Of a stretch of 64,000 nucleotides of DNA, positions 34,521 through 43,326 are shown in pieces. Source of the DNA: Rubrobacter aplysinae (GTDB taxonomy: Bacteria; Actinomycetota; Rubrobacteria; Rubrobacterales; Rubrobacteraceae); the NCBI RefSeq assembly GCF_001029505.1, contig NZ_LEKH01000006.1:124001-188000 (forward strand), in the 5' to 3' direction. Every line of letters begins with the position of its first letter. Within the stretch, counting starts at the first letter, position 1. The translations under genes were made by a program, and so were the position numbers. The notes under the pieces are model-generated. The model did no database searches. It was not told the origin of the DNA and saw nothing but the letters and a program-made list of their open reading frames with translations.

Positions 34521-35619
34521 GAGAGAGACTTGCGCCAACAACGACGTCCGGGAAGGCGGAGGCGGGTGTCCGAACTGCGGGTCGTTGCCCGAGAGGCCCG
34601 GGGGCTCCGGCACGCTGTATCTCTGGCCCCCGCTCGGCCATACCCTGGGCAAGGTCCGGAGTCACCTGAGACGCAGCGGGCTCAGGCCCGAAAGCGCGGC
34701 CGGCGGCGGGCTCATGGTCTCCATCGGGGAGGGGGCGCGGGATCTCCTCTCCGCGCTCTCCGAGGACACGCTGACCGGCGCGGAGCTCGGGGAGACGCGG
34801 GCGCTGTTCAAGTCCGGTGGCGGAGAACTAGAGGTCGCGGACATAGCCCGGACGGAGTCGCTCGGACGCCTGGCTGGCCTGGGACGCTCGGAGTGGCTCT
34901 TGGACGTGCTCGCCGAGGAGCGGCTTACCGTCCACTTCCAGCCCATCGTCCCCGCCGACTCTCCGGAGGAGGTCTACGCCCAGGAGTGCCTGCTGCGCGG
35001 GATAGACGAGGACGGCTCCACGATCCCGCCCGGCAGGATATTCGCCGCCGCCGGGAGGTGCGGCGTGCTCTTCCAGACCGATCTCGCCGCCCGGCGCGCG
35101 GCGATCCGGGAGGCCTCGGCCAACGGGGTCGAGTCCAACCTGTTCGTGAATTTCACCCCCACCTCCATCTACGATCCCGTGTTCTGCCTGAGTCAGACGG
35201 TGGAGACCGTGGACGAGGTGGGGATACCCCATGAGAGCATTACGTTCGAGATCACCGAGAGCGAGGACGTCGGTGACGCCACTCACCTGGAGAACATCGT
35301 CCGCTACTACCGGGAGCAGGGCTTCCGGGTGGCCCTGGACGACCTGGGCTCGGGATACTCCTCGCTGAACCTGATCCACCGCCTCCGACCCGACTTCGTG
35401 AAGCTGGATCTGGGGCTCATCCGGGACGTGGACACGGACCCCTACAAGGCGGTAATAGCCCGCAAGCTGTTGGAGCTAACCCGCGGTCTCGGCATCCAGA
35501 CCATAGCAGAGGGCGTCGAGACCCCCGGCGAGCTTTCCTGGGTGCAACAGGAGGGCGCGGACTACGTGCAGGGCTTTCTCATCTCCAGACCCACCTCGCC
35601 ACCGGTCGTCAGCCTCTAG
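34513..35619 (+). CDS. EAL-domain cyclic-di-GMP phosphodiesterase
   Basis: 368 residues, cytoplasmic. The N-terminus has CPNCG (Cys 19 and 22) and an earlier Cys 7, perhaps a partial zinc site. The EAL domain is about 130-365: QECLLR replaces EALLR, then FVNFTP, FEITESE, LDDLGSGYSS, FVKLDLGLI, IAEGVET and YVQGF. Glu, Asn, the Asp pair, Lys and Gln needed for metal binding and catalysis are kept, so hydrolysis of c-di-GMP is likely despite the Ala-to-Cys change in EAL. TTG start without a good ribosome site; coupling to a short upstream frame is possible. Faces the FIST gene. Confidence 0.86.
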   Translation: MSERETCANNDVREGGGGCPNCGSLPERPGGSGTLYLWPPLGHTLGKVRSHLRRSGLRPESAAGGGLMVSIGEGARDLLSALSEDTLTGAELGETRALFKSGGGELEVADIARTESLGRLAGLGRSEWLLDVLAEERLTVHFQPIVPADSPEEVYAQECLLRGIDEDGSTIPPGRIFAAAGRCGVLFQTDLAARRAAIREASANGVESNLFVNFTPTSIYDPVFCLSQTVETVDEVGIPHESITFEITESEDVGDATHLENIVRYYREQGFRVALDDLGSGYSSLNLIHRLRPDFVKLDLGLIRDVDTDPYKAVIARKLLELTRGLGIQTIAEGVETPGELSWVQQEGADYVQGFLISRPTSPPVVSL

Positions 35620-35686
35620 TAAGCGCCCGGCACCTCCGGCGGACGCGCCGCCGACAAGTTTCCAGACTCTTCAGGCTGTTCGGAGG

Positions 35687-36922
35687 CTACTGCCGACCCT
35701 CTCTGGGGCCTCTGGGCCGGAACAAGCCGAACGACGAGGTGTAGCCGTGCAGAAAGCTCGTGCCGCCCACGGGTCCGAACTCGCCGTTGCAGAAGAACCC
35801 TCCGACCGGCACCGGGCCGAGACGCTCGTGCAAGACTCCCGTGTCGAAGCCCGGCTCGCCGTACAGGCCCTCGCCGCGCCCGAGACAGGAGAACAAGAGC
35901 GCGCCCGAAACCTCGCCTGAGGCGCGGGCCGGGCCCATCGCGCGCTCGTAGCCGGTGAGGACGGCGCGGAGGTCCTCGGCGGAGGCTTCGGCGTCGCGCA
36001 GGTGGAACTGGACGCGCATCCCCTCCTGCAGCCGCTCCCCGACGCCGAGCGAGCCGTTCTGGGGGTCCACACCGATGAGGTTCCGGATCAGGAAATCCCC
36101 CGGACCCGGCTCCTCCTCGAACTCGTCCATGAGCATCCCGACGAACAGGGCGCTGCCGGCGAGCTTGCGGTCGCGCTCGTCCAGGGCGGCGTAGACCTCC
36201 TCCAGCGCCTTGAACGCCGGGCGGCCGTCGAGCTCTTGCAGCACGTTGTCCTGGCAGGAGGTGATCTGCATTACCCCACCGACGGGCTTGCAGCCCTGGG
36301 CGACCACGGTGTCCACGGCGACGTCGCCGGTCAGGGCGAGGCCGGCGGTCCCGGAGGCGTAGTAGTCCTCGCCGACGAACAGCGCCCCCTCCCCGGCCGA
36401 GGTCGCGCCGCTCGCGAGCCCCCCGACCTTGGCCGCCCCCGGAAAGGCGTAGTCGAGCCCGGAGAGGAGCGTCACCGGGTCCGAGGAGAACGGGTCGGCA
36501 AGCAGGACGAACTGGGGCTCCTCGGCGGCGCGGGCCCCGACGAGCTCCTCCCAGGCGTCGGGCGGTCCGTCCAGGTCCGGCAGGGCACCCGGCCCCCCGA
36601 TACGGAAACCGCGCACCTCCACGTTCCGCATGCGGGCCGCCGTGAGCGTAACCGCCGGCGCGCCCTCGACTTCCTCGCCGCCGCCTATGACGCCGCCCCC
36701 CGAGCATCCGAGGAGCGCGTCGGCCCCGAGGTGTGAGAGCACCAGCGAGGGCACCTCCCGGTAACGCTCCCTGTGGTGCGGGGTGACGAAGATCAGGGCA
36801 AGCGAGACCGGACCCTCGCCGAGCTCTCGCCGCAGTTCCGCCGCGCACCCGGCGACGGCCTCGTCGAGGTCCGTGTCGCGGGAGATCGCCGTCGCCCACC
36901 TCATAGAACCCACAGAGTCCAA
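35687..36922 (-). CDS. FIST N- and C-domain sensor protein
   Basis: 411 residues, no membrane segment. FIST-N is about 15-210 (LIFVTPHHRE, LLGCSGGGVIGGG, KVGGLASGATSAGEGALF), FIST-C about 225-395 (LIGVDPQNGSLGVGERLQEGMRVQFHLRD, GALLFSCLGRGEGLYG, GGFFCNGEFGPVGGTSFLHGYTSSFGLF). FIST is a ligand-sensing module found near chemotaxis, c-di-GMP and two-component genes, probably binding small molecules such as amino acids (family inference). TTG start at 36922 with AGGAGG six bases upstream. Converges on the EAL gene, a likely functional partner. Confidence 0.9.
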   Translation of the reverse strand: MDSVGSMRWATAISRDTDLDEAVAGCAAELRRELGEGPVSLALIFVTPHHRERYREVPSLVLSHLGADALLGCSGGGVIGGGEEVEGAPAVTLTAARMRNVEVRGFRIGGPGALPDLDGPPDAWEELVGARAAEEPQFVLLADPFSSDPVTLLSGLDYAFPGAAKVGGLASGATSAGEGALFVGEDYYASGTAGLALTGDVAVDTVVAQGCKPVGGVMQITSCQDNVLQELDGRPAFKALEEVYAALDERDRKLAGSALFVGMLMDEFEEEPGPGDFLIRNLIGVDPQNGSLGVGERLQEGMRVQFHLRDAEASAEDLRAVLTGYERAMGPARASGEVSGALLFSCLGRGEGLYGEPGFDTGVLHERLGPVPVGGFFCNGEFGPVGGTSFLHGYTSSFGLFRPRGPREGRQ

Positions 36923-36984
36923 AAACAGCCTCCTCTCGCTACCTTACGGAGTTTATACCGCCTGCCGGATTCCTCGGCCCCTCG

Positions 36985-37788
36985 TCAGCCCTTCGTCAGC
37001 CCGCGCCGCCGGACGAACAGCGCGGCGTACAGCCCGGCCCCGAGTAGCGCGGGCAGCCACAGGCCCTCGAACACGGCCACCCCGCACCAGAACGCCAGCG
37101 CGAGCAGGACGCTGTCCAGCAGGCCACCCGGCGGCGGCTCCCGCCACCTCCCGGCGAGGACGAGCAGAGCGCACGCCAGTAGCCCCGAGAGGACCCAGCC
37201 CGCGTAGTTTGTTAGCGGGACGCCGTAGTAAGCTCCTCCCTCCGGCCACACCCAGAAGCCGAGCGCCGCCGCGCCGGGGTCGAGCACGCCGTCCACGAGG
37301 GTCAGGAGGAGCGCGGAGACCACGACCCAGGCCAACCCGCGAGCCGGCCCCGCCGGGGAGGTAAGAGACCGCGCCGGGACGCAGGCCGCGACCGCCCCTA
37401 TGACCAGCGGCACGTAGGAGACGGGGAGTATGTAGGGGACGTGACCGGCGATCTTGGGCCCCAGGGAGTCACCGTAGAAGAAAGCACCGTATGGAAAGCC
37501 GGTGACGGTGCCGGTCGACTCTATGGCAAAGCCGAAAACGGCCAGGACGCCAAGCGAGAGTGAAGCCCGGCCGGCCCCCATATAGCGCCACAGCGCGACG
37601 GCTGAAGGGAGCGCGATCAGGGCCGTGGAGATATAGGAGCCGGCCCACGCGCCCGGAAAGTCCGTAAAGCGGGCGGCGAAGTACGACACCACAAAGAGCG
37701 CGACGCTGCCCGCGAGCAGGTAACGGGGCACCGCGAACCGGCCCGGTTTTTCGGGTCCCCTATTTTCACCACCACGGTTCACGGGCAT
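36985..37788 (-). CDS. cruF: bacterioruberin-type carotenoid hydratase (CruF family)
   Basis: 267 residues, seven or eight membrane helices. It belongs to the DUF422/CruF carotenoid hydratases: GFAIESTGTVTGFPYGAFFYGDSLGPKIAGHVPYILPVSY is the diagnostic stretch, with LVDGVLDPGAAALGFWVW later. In haloarchaea CruF adds water to bisanhydrobacterioruberin. It is divergent from the elongase gene only about 45 bases away, so the two promoters lie back to back. Confidence 0.88.
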   Translation of the reverse strand: MPVNRGGENRGPEKPGRFAVPRYLLAGSVALFVVSYFAARFTDFPGAWAGSYISTALIALPSAVALWRYMGAGRASLSLGVLAVFGFAIESTGTVTGFPYGAFFYGDSLGPKIAGHVPYILPVSYVPLVIGAVAACVPARSLTSPAGPARGLAWVVVSALLLTLVDGVLDPGAAALGFWVWPEGGAYYGVPLTNYAGWVLSGLLACALLVLAGRWREPPPGGLLDSVLLALAFWCGVAVFEGLWLPALLGAGLYAALFVRRRGLTKG

Positions 37789-37834
37789 ATGCTACATCCC
37801 CGAGCCGCTGTAAGAGGAGCCGGACGGCCGGTGC

Positions 37835-38710
37835 ATGGCTGGTATATTCTTTTCTGTGCTCCTCCAGCTATTCGTACGGCTCTTTCACATCTCGCGCCCG
37901 GTGTTGTGGGTCAACACCGTCGGGACCGCCGTGGTCGGGATGTGGCTCGCCGGTAGCCTGTGGTCCTGGCAGGCCCTGCCGATACTCCTGTGGCTCACGC
38001 TGCCGTTCAACCTTCTGATCTACGGCGTCAACGACGTGTTCGACCGCGACACCGATGCGGACAACCCGCGCAAGGGCTCGCTGGAGGGGGCGCGGATCTC
38101 GGGCGGCGAGGTGAGGCACATCCGGCTCGGAGTGCTGGCGACCAACCTGCCGTTTCTCCTGTACTTCTTCTTCGGCGTGGGGGCCTCGGCCTTTGCGTGG
38201 ATGACCCTGTACGCGGCGGTCTTCGTCGGCTATTCGGCCCCACCGGCGCGCTTCAAGGCCCGGCCCTTTCTGGACTCGCTCTCGAACGCGGCCTACGCTT
38301 TCCCGCTGGTCTTCGTCCCGCTCGCCCTCGGGGCTGATGTCGTGTGGCCCGCCGCCCTCGGGCTGATGGCGTGGAGCGCGGCCAAGCACACCTTCGACGC
38401 CGTGCAGGACATACACGAGGACCGGCGCTCGGGCATCCGCACCACCGCCGTCCGGCTCGGGGCCCGGGGTGTCGCCTACTGGAGCGGGGGGCTGTGGCTC
38501 GTCTCGGTCGTGTGCTTCGCCCTGGTAAACGTGCCCGTGGCGCTGATAGTCGCCGTTATCTCCGGTGGTTTGATTTCCGCTCTCTACCGGCGTCCAGAGC
38601 CTCGAACCGGACGCAGACTGTACCGGATCTCCATCCTCTACCCCTACGTCGCCGGTACCGTCGCCGGCATCCAGCTCGTCGGCGCGCTCTCCATCGGGGC
38701 GTACCCGTGA
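37835..38710 (+). CDS. lyeJ: lycopene elongase/hydratase-type prenyltransferase (UbiA family)
   Basis: 291 residues, about nine helices. UbiA-type Asp-rich motifs NDVFDRDTDADNPRKG and DAVQDIHEDRRSGIRT bind prenyl diphosphate and Mg. This version adds dimethylallyl units to lycopene ends to make C50 carotenoids. It is assigned to that branch because crtD overlaps it and cruF is divergent. ATG start at 37835; a later in-frame ATG is possible. The stop overlaps the crtD start (GTGA). Confidence 0.85.
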   Translation: MAGIFFSVLLQLFVRLFHISRPVLWVNTVGTAVVGMWLAGSLWSWQALPILLWLTLPFNLLIYGVNDVFDRDTDADNPRKGSLEGARISGGEVRHIRLGVLATNLPFLLYFFFGVGASAFAWMTLYAAVFVGYSAPPARFKARPFLDSLSNAAYAFPLVFVPLALGADVVWPAALGLMAWSAAKHTFDAVQDIHEDRRSGIRTTAVRLGARGVAYWSGGLWLVSVVCFALVNVPVALIVAVISGGLISALYRRPEPRTGRRLYRISILYPYVAGTVAGIQLVGALSIGAYP

Positions 38711-40179
38711 GCGCGCCGGATACCGGAAAGCGTGTCGTCGTGGTCGGCGGCGGGCTCGGCGGTCTCGCGGCTGCGGCGCTGCTCGGGCGGGCCGGGCACC
38801 GGGTGACGCTGCTGGAGGCGGCGGATTATCTCGGAGGCAAGAGCCGCCGCATCACCGTGGATGGCCAGCGGGTGGACACCGGGCCGTCTCTGGTGACGTT
38901 CCCGGGCGTGTGGGACGAGCTCCTGCTGCGGTGGGACGCACTCGGCGGCTCCCCCAAACCCGGAGAGGCGGCGGAGATATCCGGCCTGCGGCTCCTGCGG
39001 CTCCCCGAGGTCGGCCGCTATCACTACGGCGGCGAGGCGGTGTCGCTCCCGGTCCCGCCCGGCCACGAGTGGTATCCGGCCTGGGAGCGGTTCGTCGCCG
39101 GGCACGGCGGTCTCGGCCCGGAGGTGACGCGCCTGTTGACCACCTCACCCACCGACCGCCGGGCGCTGCCCGCGCTCAGGAAGCTGCTGAAGGCCTACGG
39201 CCGGCACCCCACGACCCGCGGCTATCTGGACTCCCTGGAGTGGATGCCGGAGGGGCTGCGCGAGATCATAGCCATCCACACCCTGAACGCCGGCGTCAGC
39301 CCGCACCGCACCGCCGCGCTATACGCGAGCATGCCCGCGATCATGGCCACCGACGGCGTCTACGTGCCCGAAGGCGGCGTGTACGAGCTGGTCCTCGCCC
39401 TGGAGCGTCTGGCCCGCCACTCGGGGGTCGAGATCCGAACCGGCGAGCCGGTCGGCGGCGTCAGCCCGGGCCGCGTCGAGACCGGGGGCGGCGTCTACGA
39501 GGCCGATCTCGTCGTGAGCGGTCTGGACGCCGGGCTTCTGGAGCGCCTGATCGGCCACCCGGACCCCGACCCCGAGAGCCTCTCGTGCTCGGGGGTTGCC
39601 ATCTACGGAGCCCTGCGCGAGGACGCCACGCTGCCCCGGGGGACACCCGCCCACGGCGTGGTCCTCCCGTCCTCCCCAAAGAGCCTGTACGGGAGCCTGG
39701 AGCGCGGCGAGGAGCCGGAGGAGACGATGGCTTTCGTCAACCGCTTCCGGCCCGGCGAGGTCTACCCCAACGACCGCACCACGCTCGCGGTGCTCCTGAC
39801 CGCCCCGGCGAACGGCGCAGAGTACGGCGTGGACGACCCGTTCGTGGCGCGGGAGCTGGGCCGTATCTCGGAGGTGATGGGCCTGGATCTCCCCCTGACC
39901 GAGTACCTCGGGCAGAGCACGGTGCTCCATCCCGAATACTTCGCCGGGCGCGGGGCCACGGGCGGTGCGCTGTACGGCGCCGCGAGGCCGTTCTGGCGTA
40001 GTGGGCCCCTGCACCGGCCCCGCTACGCGCTAAAGGAGAAGCCGTGGCGGGTGGGAAAAACGCCGTGGCTATACCGGGTGGGGAGCTCGGTTCATCCGGG
40101 CGGCGGCATCCCGGCGGTGCTCGGCGGGGCCATGATCTCGACCGACCGGATGTTGGATTCCCTGGGCGGCAGGCGCTAG
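38707..40179 (+). CDS. crtD: carotenoid 3,4-desaturase (CrtD/CrtI family)
   Basis: 490 residues. VVVVGGGLGGLAAAALLGRAGHRVTLLEA is the FAD motif; DYLGGKSRRITVDGQRVDTGPSLVTFPGVWDEL is characteristic of the phytoene-desaturase family, and SSVHPGGGIPAVLGGAM the C-terminal signature. CrtD-type members desaturate C-3,4 of the hydrated ends. Translationally coupled to the elongase. With cruF and lyeJ this is the complete tailoring set that turns lycopene into bacterioruberin in haloarchaea; lycopene genes are not in the window. Confidence 0.87.
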   Translation: MSAPDTGKRVVVVGGGLGGLAAAALLGRAGHRVTLLEAADYLGGKSRRITVDGQRVDTGPSLVTFPGVWDELLLRWDALGGSPKPGEAAEISGLRLLRLPEVGRYHYGGEAVSLPVPPGHEWYPAWERFVAGHGGLGPEVTRLLTTSPTDRRALPALRKLLKAYGRHPTTRGYLDSLEWMPEGLREIIAIHTLNAGVSPHRTAALYASMPAIMATDGVYVPEGGVYELVLALERLARHSGVEIRTGEPVGGVSPGRVETGGGVYEADLVVSGLDAGLLERLIGHPDPDPESLSCSGVAIYGALREDATLPRGTPAHGVVLPSSPKSLYGSLERGEEPEETMAFVNRFRPGEVYPNDRTTLAVLLTAPANGAEYGVDDPFVARELGRISEVMGLDLPLTEYLGQSTVLHPEYFAGRGATGGALYGAARPFWRSGPLHRPRYALKEKPWRVGKTPWLYRVGSSVHPGGGIPAVLGGAMISTDRMLDSLGGRR

Positions 40180-40237
40180 CCACCGGCGAGCCCGGAGAAG
40201 CTCCTATCAGGCTCTCCCTATCCCACCCCGCACCTCT

Positions 40238-41728
40238 CTAAAGCTCGATCACCTCCGATACGCCGAGCGTGCGGCCCGCGTCGTCCAGGGCGCGGGCGGC
40301 GACGTAAGGCTCCTCGGTCTGCACGCCGATGGTGGTCTCGAAGCCCTCGCGGAGGGCGGTCGCGGCCGGCCTCAGCCGGTCCCGTTCGGGACCCGCCAGG
40401 GCCTCCCAGACCGCGACCTCCGTGGCGCCGTTCCAGCTGGCGTACAGCGTTACCCCGCCGCCGGAGCGGCGCTCGGCTGCGACCGCAGGCTCTTCTTCCG
40501 GGTATCCTTTCCACTTCATCCGGTACGAGCGGTACGAGGTGTACTCGATGGGGAGCCGCGCGTCGAACAGAAGCTCGCCGTCGCGGCTGAACTCCGAGAA
40601 AAACGGCTCCGCACCCCAGCCCACGAACACGTTGTCGTTTGGCAGCGTCTGCATGCTGCCCAGGTATCCGGCCAGGAGCCGCTTGTTTGGGTGGACGTAC
40701 TCCCGCTTCATGGTTGCGGACATGGCATCCATATCCAGCTCGACCACGATGGCCCGGGACCGCTCGCGGACCGGCGGGTGGGAGCCGTTGTCGAAGATGG
40801 TTATGGTGCCGTCCGGCTGGCGGCGGGCGTCGTGCTGGAAGGCGACGCCGGTGCCCGGTCCCATCTCGAAGTCGCTCTGACGCCCCCCGAGACGCCAGAT
40901 GACCTCTCCGGTGTCGCGGTCTATCTTGTACACGGCCCAGGTGTTGCGGGCGGATACGAGAAGGTGGCCGTCGTGATCCACGTCTATGGAGTTGATGTGG
41001 AAGTAGTCGAAGTCCTCGTCCGGGTTCCCCGAATGTCCGATGTACGCCTCGTCTACTCCGACGTGATCCAGGCTGCGCCACTCGAACAGGAGCTCGCCGG
41101 TCTCGATGTCGAGCTCCTGTATGACCCCGTCGAGGATCGCGGCGTCGTCCGGCCCGCCGAACGGGGTGAGGTCCCGGCGCACGCGGCTGTAGATCGTGAC
41201 CAGCGCGGTGTCGTCGGGGCTGATGATGAACTCATGCAAGTCGCCGCTCAGTCCGTTTGCGGCCTCCAGCCGGGCTATCTCGCTGTAGGAGTCGTCGAGC
41301 ACCACGTACTCGCCGAGGCCGCGGATGCTGCTGACCCTGCCCTCCCACCAGGTAAGCACGGGCTCTCCCCGGTAGCTCTGCGCGCGGAAGTCTCTCACCT
41401 GCTTCTCCCGGGAGTAGTCGAACCACACGGTCTGTCCCTGATCATCCAGGATCATGGGCCCGTACTGTCCCGGTCCCTTTGCCGGGCTGATAAATATGTA
41501 CCCCGGGGCGGTGCCGCTGGCCGACTTCCGCACCTGTATCGCGGGCGGGAGCAGATCCGGGCGGGAGAGGAAGGTCCGCACGTAAGACCCGGACGGGGTG
41601 ACGCCGGGTAGGCTCGCCTTCCGGGTGCGCTTGCTGGACCCGCAGCCCGCTGCACCCAGCATAGCGGTCCCCGCGGCGCCGACGCCCAGGGTCCGCAAGA
41701 ATCTCTGCCGGGTTAGCTCAACGCCCAA
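40238..41728 (-). CDS. arylsulfotransferase-like lipoprotein
   Basis: 496 residues. The N-terminus (RQRFLRTLGVGAAGTAMLGAAGC) is a lipoprotein signal; RQR is not a true twin-arginine pair. The rest is a six-bladed propeller typical of the ASST family: YIFISPAKGPGQYGPMILDD, WFDYS, DLHEFIISPDDTALVTIY, HINSIDVDHDGHLLVSARNTWAVYKID, WRLGG and FQHDARRQPDGTITIFDNG with conserved His residues. Family members transfer sulfate between phenols, but many are of unknown activity. TTG start with GGAGG upstream. Monocistronic. Confidence 0.8.
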   Translation of the reverse strand: MGVELTRQRFLRTLGVGAAGTAMLGAAGCGSSKRTRKASLPGVTPSGSYVRTFLSRPDLLPPAIQVRKSASGTAPGYIFISPAKGPGQYGPMILDDQGQTVWFDYSREKQVRDFRAQSYRGEPVLTWWEGRVSSIRGLGEYVVLDDSYSEIARLEAANGLSGDLHEFIISPDDTALVTIYSRVRRDLTPFGGPDDAAILDGVIQELDIETGELLFEWRSLDHVGVDEAYIGHSGNPDEDFDYFHINSIDVDHDGHLLVSARNTWAVYKIDRDTGEVIWRLGGRQSDFEMGPGTGVAFQHDARRQPDGTITIFDNGSHPPVRERSRAIVVELDMDAMSATMKREYVHPNKRLLAGYLGSMQTLPNDNVFVGWGAEPFFSEFSRDGELLFDARLPIEYTSYRSYRMKWKGYPEEEPAVAAERRSGGGVTLYASWNGATEVAVWEALAGPERDRLRPAATALREGFETTIGVQTEEPYVAARALDDAGRTLGVSEVIEL

Positions 41729-41845
41729 GTCGTACCCCCTCCAAGCTCATCTCTACCCTGCTGGCCGCGGCTTCAAGCCTGTCCGGCGTGTCCGGCTCGT
41801 CCGGCTGCCGGGACGACCGTGGTGCCTACCGGAGCCCACCGGGCC

Positions 41846-41858
41846 TGAGCAATGCTCA
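41846..41858. promoter_or_regulatory. 13-bp palindrome upstream of the arylsulfotransferase-like gene
   Basis: TGAGCA-A-TGCTCA, perfect. It lies in the 212-base gap before the lipoprotein gene (41729-41940) and may be a repressor site. No promoter is clear and no gene is seen in the gap. Confidence 0.35.
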
Positions 41859-41940
41859 ATGATAACCCTGGATCACACCGGAATCTCATACCACGGCTGC
41901 CGGGGCTGCCACAGTGTTTTCAGACCGTCTCCAGTCCTTT

Positions 41941-42597
41941 TCACCCTGGGCGCGGATCGTCCCGGAGTATCGCGTAGTGGTGCAGGTCCCGGAAGCCTCC
42001 CCCGATAAGGTGGCTCGACCGGGAGGTCCCCTCGTGGGCCATGCCGGCCTTCTCCAGGACCCGGGCCGAGGCGGCGTTACCGTCCAGGCAGCGGGCCTCC
42101 AGCCGGTTGAGTCCCACCCGGTCGAAGCCGAACCCCACGACGGCGGCGACGGCCTCGGTCATCAGGCCCCGGCCCCAGTGCTCGCGGGAGAGCACGTACC
42201 CGATCTCGGCCCGCGAGTGCTCCGGCTGCCAGCCCTGGATGCCGCACGTCCCGATAAACTCCCCGGTCTCACATTCCTCCAGGCCCCAGCCCGCCGGGTC
42301 GCCTCTGGAGTAACGTTCCCGCACGAAGCGGAGGAAGTTCTCCGAGTCCCGGAGGCTCTCGTGGGGCTCCCAGAGCATGTGGCGGGCCACCTCCGGGTCG
42401 GAGGCGTAGGCGTGCATGGCCCCGGCGTCACCGAGCCGCATGCGGCGCAGCGTCAGACGCCGGGTCTCCAGAGTCGGCAGCTCCCGGAAGATGCGCCGGC
42501 CCCGGGCCTCCAGGCTCTCCTCCAACCGGCTCCCACCCTGATTCTGGCTCCGCCGTTCTCTGGCTTCTCTACTTTCTCTGGCTTCTCTACGGGCCAT
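41941..42597 (-). CDS. RimJ/RimL-type GNAT acetyltransferase
   Basis: 218 residues, of which the first 35 are a basic, disordered lead and the rest a ribosomal-protein-serine acetyltransferase-type domain: LETRRLTLRRMRLGDAGAM, IGTCGIQGWQPEHSRAEIGYVLSREHWGRGLMTEAVAAV (acetyl-CoA loop) and LNRLEARCLDGNAASARVLEKAGM. The actual start may be further inside. Its start overlaps the end of the duplicated-domain gene by 11 bases. Substrate unknown. Confidence 0.85.
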   Translation of the reverse strand: MARREARESREARERRSQNQGGSRLEESLEARGRRIFRELPTLETRRLTLRRMRLGDAGAMHAYASDPEVARHMLWEPHESLRDSENFLRFVRERYSRGDPAGWGLEECETGEFIGTCGIQGWQPEHSRAEIGYVLSREHWGRGLMTEAVAAVVGFGFDRVGLNRLEARCLDGNAASARVLEKAGMAHEGTSRSSHLIGGGFRDLHHYAILRDDPRPG

Positions 42598-43282
42598 ATG
42601 GGTACCGGATCAGCTCCTCGACGGGGAGCGCGTCCGTCTCTCCGGCCTCCGGGTCCACGACGACGTAACGGGCCCCGGCCTTCTGGGCGACGAGGGCGTG
42701 GCGGCGCAGGCCGTCGGCGTCTTCTATGGTCCCCAGAGACCCCGGCAGCCCGAGGTGCCCCGCCCTCCGGCGGAAATCCCCGGCAAGCTCCGGGGAGGTA
42801 AACAGGGCCGCCACGAGAAGCCCCTCCTCCCCGGCCTCCTCGTCCGCGACCGAGATCAGGGGCGACTCCCCGGCCTCATCGGAGATCAGGTACAGCGGGA
42901 AGCTCAGGCTCGCCGTCCCCGGGGCCCCAGGCCCGGGCACCGGGGCGAGCCGGGCCGCGAGGTCCTCGGCGTGGAAGAGGCCGGTGCCCCTTTCGCTCAC
43001 CACGAGCACGTATCCGGCCCCCGGCAGCGGGTACCCTCCCCCCGCCGGAGCCTCCTCCGGCGAGAGGCCGGCGAGCGCGGAGAAGCCCAGCCCTCCGGCC
43101 TCTTCGGAGAACTCGCGGGCGAGGTCCGGTGAGGCGAAGATCACCCCGACGAGCCCCTCCTCTCCGGCTTCTCCACCTATCTCCGCGTGCTCCAGAACGG
43201 GTGCGCCGGAGCCGTCCACGAGCCGGTACAGCGGCGGCCCGGGCACTTCCTCTAACGGTAACTCCCTGTCCGGAGTGGTCAA
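42587..43282 (-). CDS. internally duplicated SseB-like protein, unknown function
   Basis: 231 residues made of two similar units (about 15-110 and 125-228). Each contains a beta-alpha pattern: PLYRLVDGSGAPVL and FPLYLISDEAGESPL, then EEGLVGVIFASPDLAREF and EEGLLVAALFTSPELAGDF, then AGYVLVVSE and ARYVVVDPE. The arrangement recalls SseB-like enhancers, but I do not recognise the family with certainty. Acidic, no membrane segment. Translationally coupled to the RimJ-like gene. Confidence 0.65.
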   Translation of the reverse strand: MTTPDRELPLEEVPGPPLYRLVDGSGAPVLEHAEIGGEAGEEGLVGVIFASPDLAREFSEEAGGLGFSALAGLSPEEAPAGGGYPLPGAGYVLVVSERGTGLFHAEDLAARLAPVPGPGAPGTASLSFPLYLISDEAGESPLISVADEEAGEEGLLVAALFTSPELAGDFRRRAGHLGLPGSLGTIEDADGLRRHALVAQKAGARYVVVDPEAGETDALPVEELIRYPYGP

Positions 43283-43326
43283 CGCGGCCTCCTGAATATA
43301 TCTACCGGTCGCATAAGTCGCATATT

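Noticed and set aside
35637-35653. GC-rich hairpin between the EAL and FIST genes as terminator
   Set aside because: The stem is short and no T-run follows on either strand.
40238-41728. Tat signal on the arylsulfotransferase-like protein
   Set aside because: The N-terminus reads RQR instead of an RR pair; a Sec lipoprotein signal fits better.
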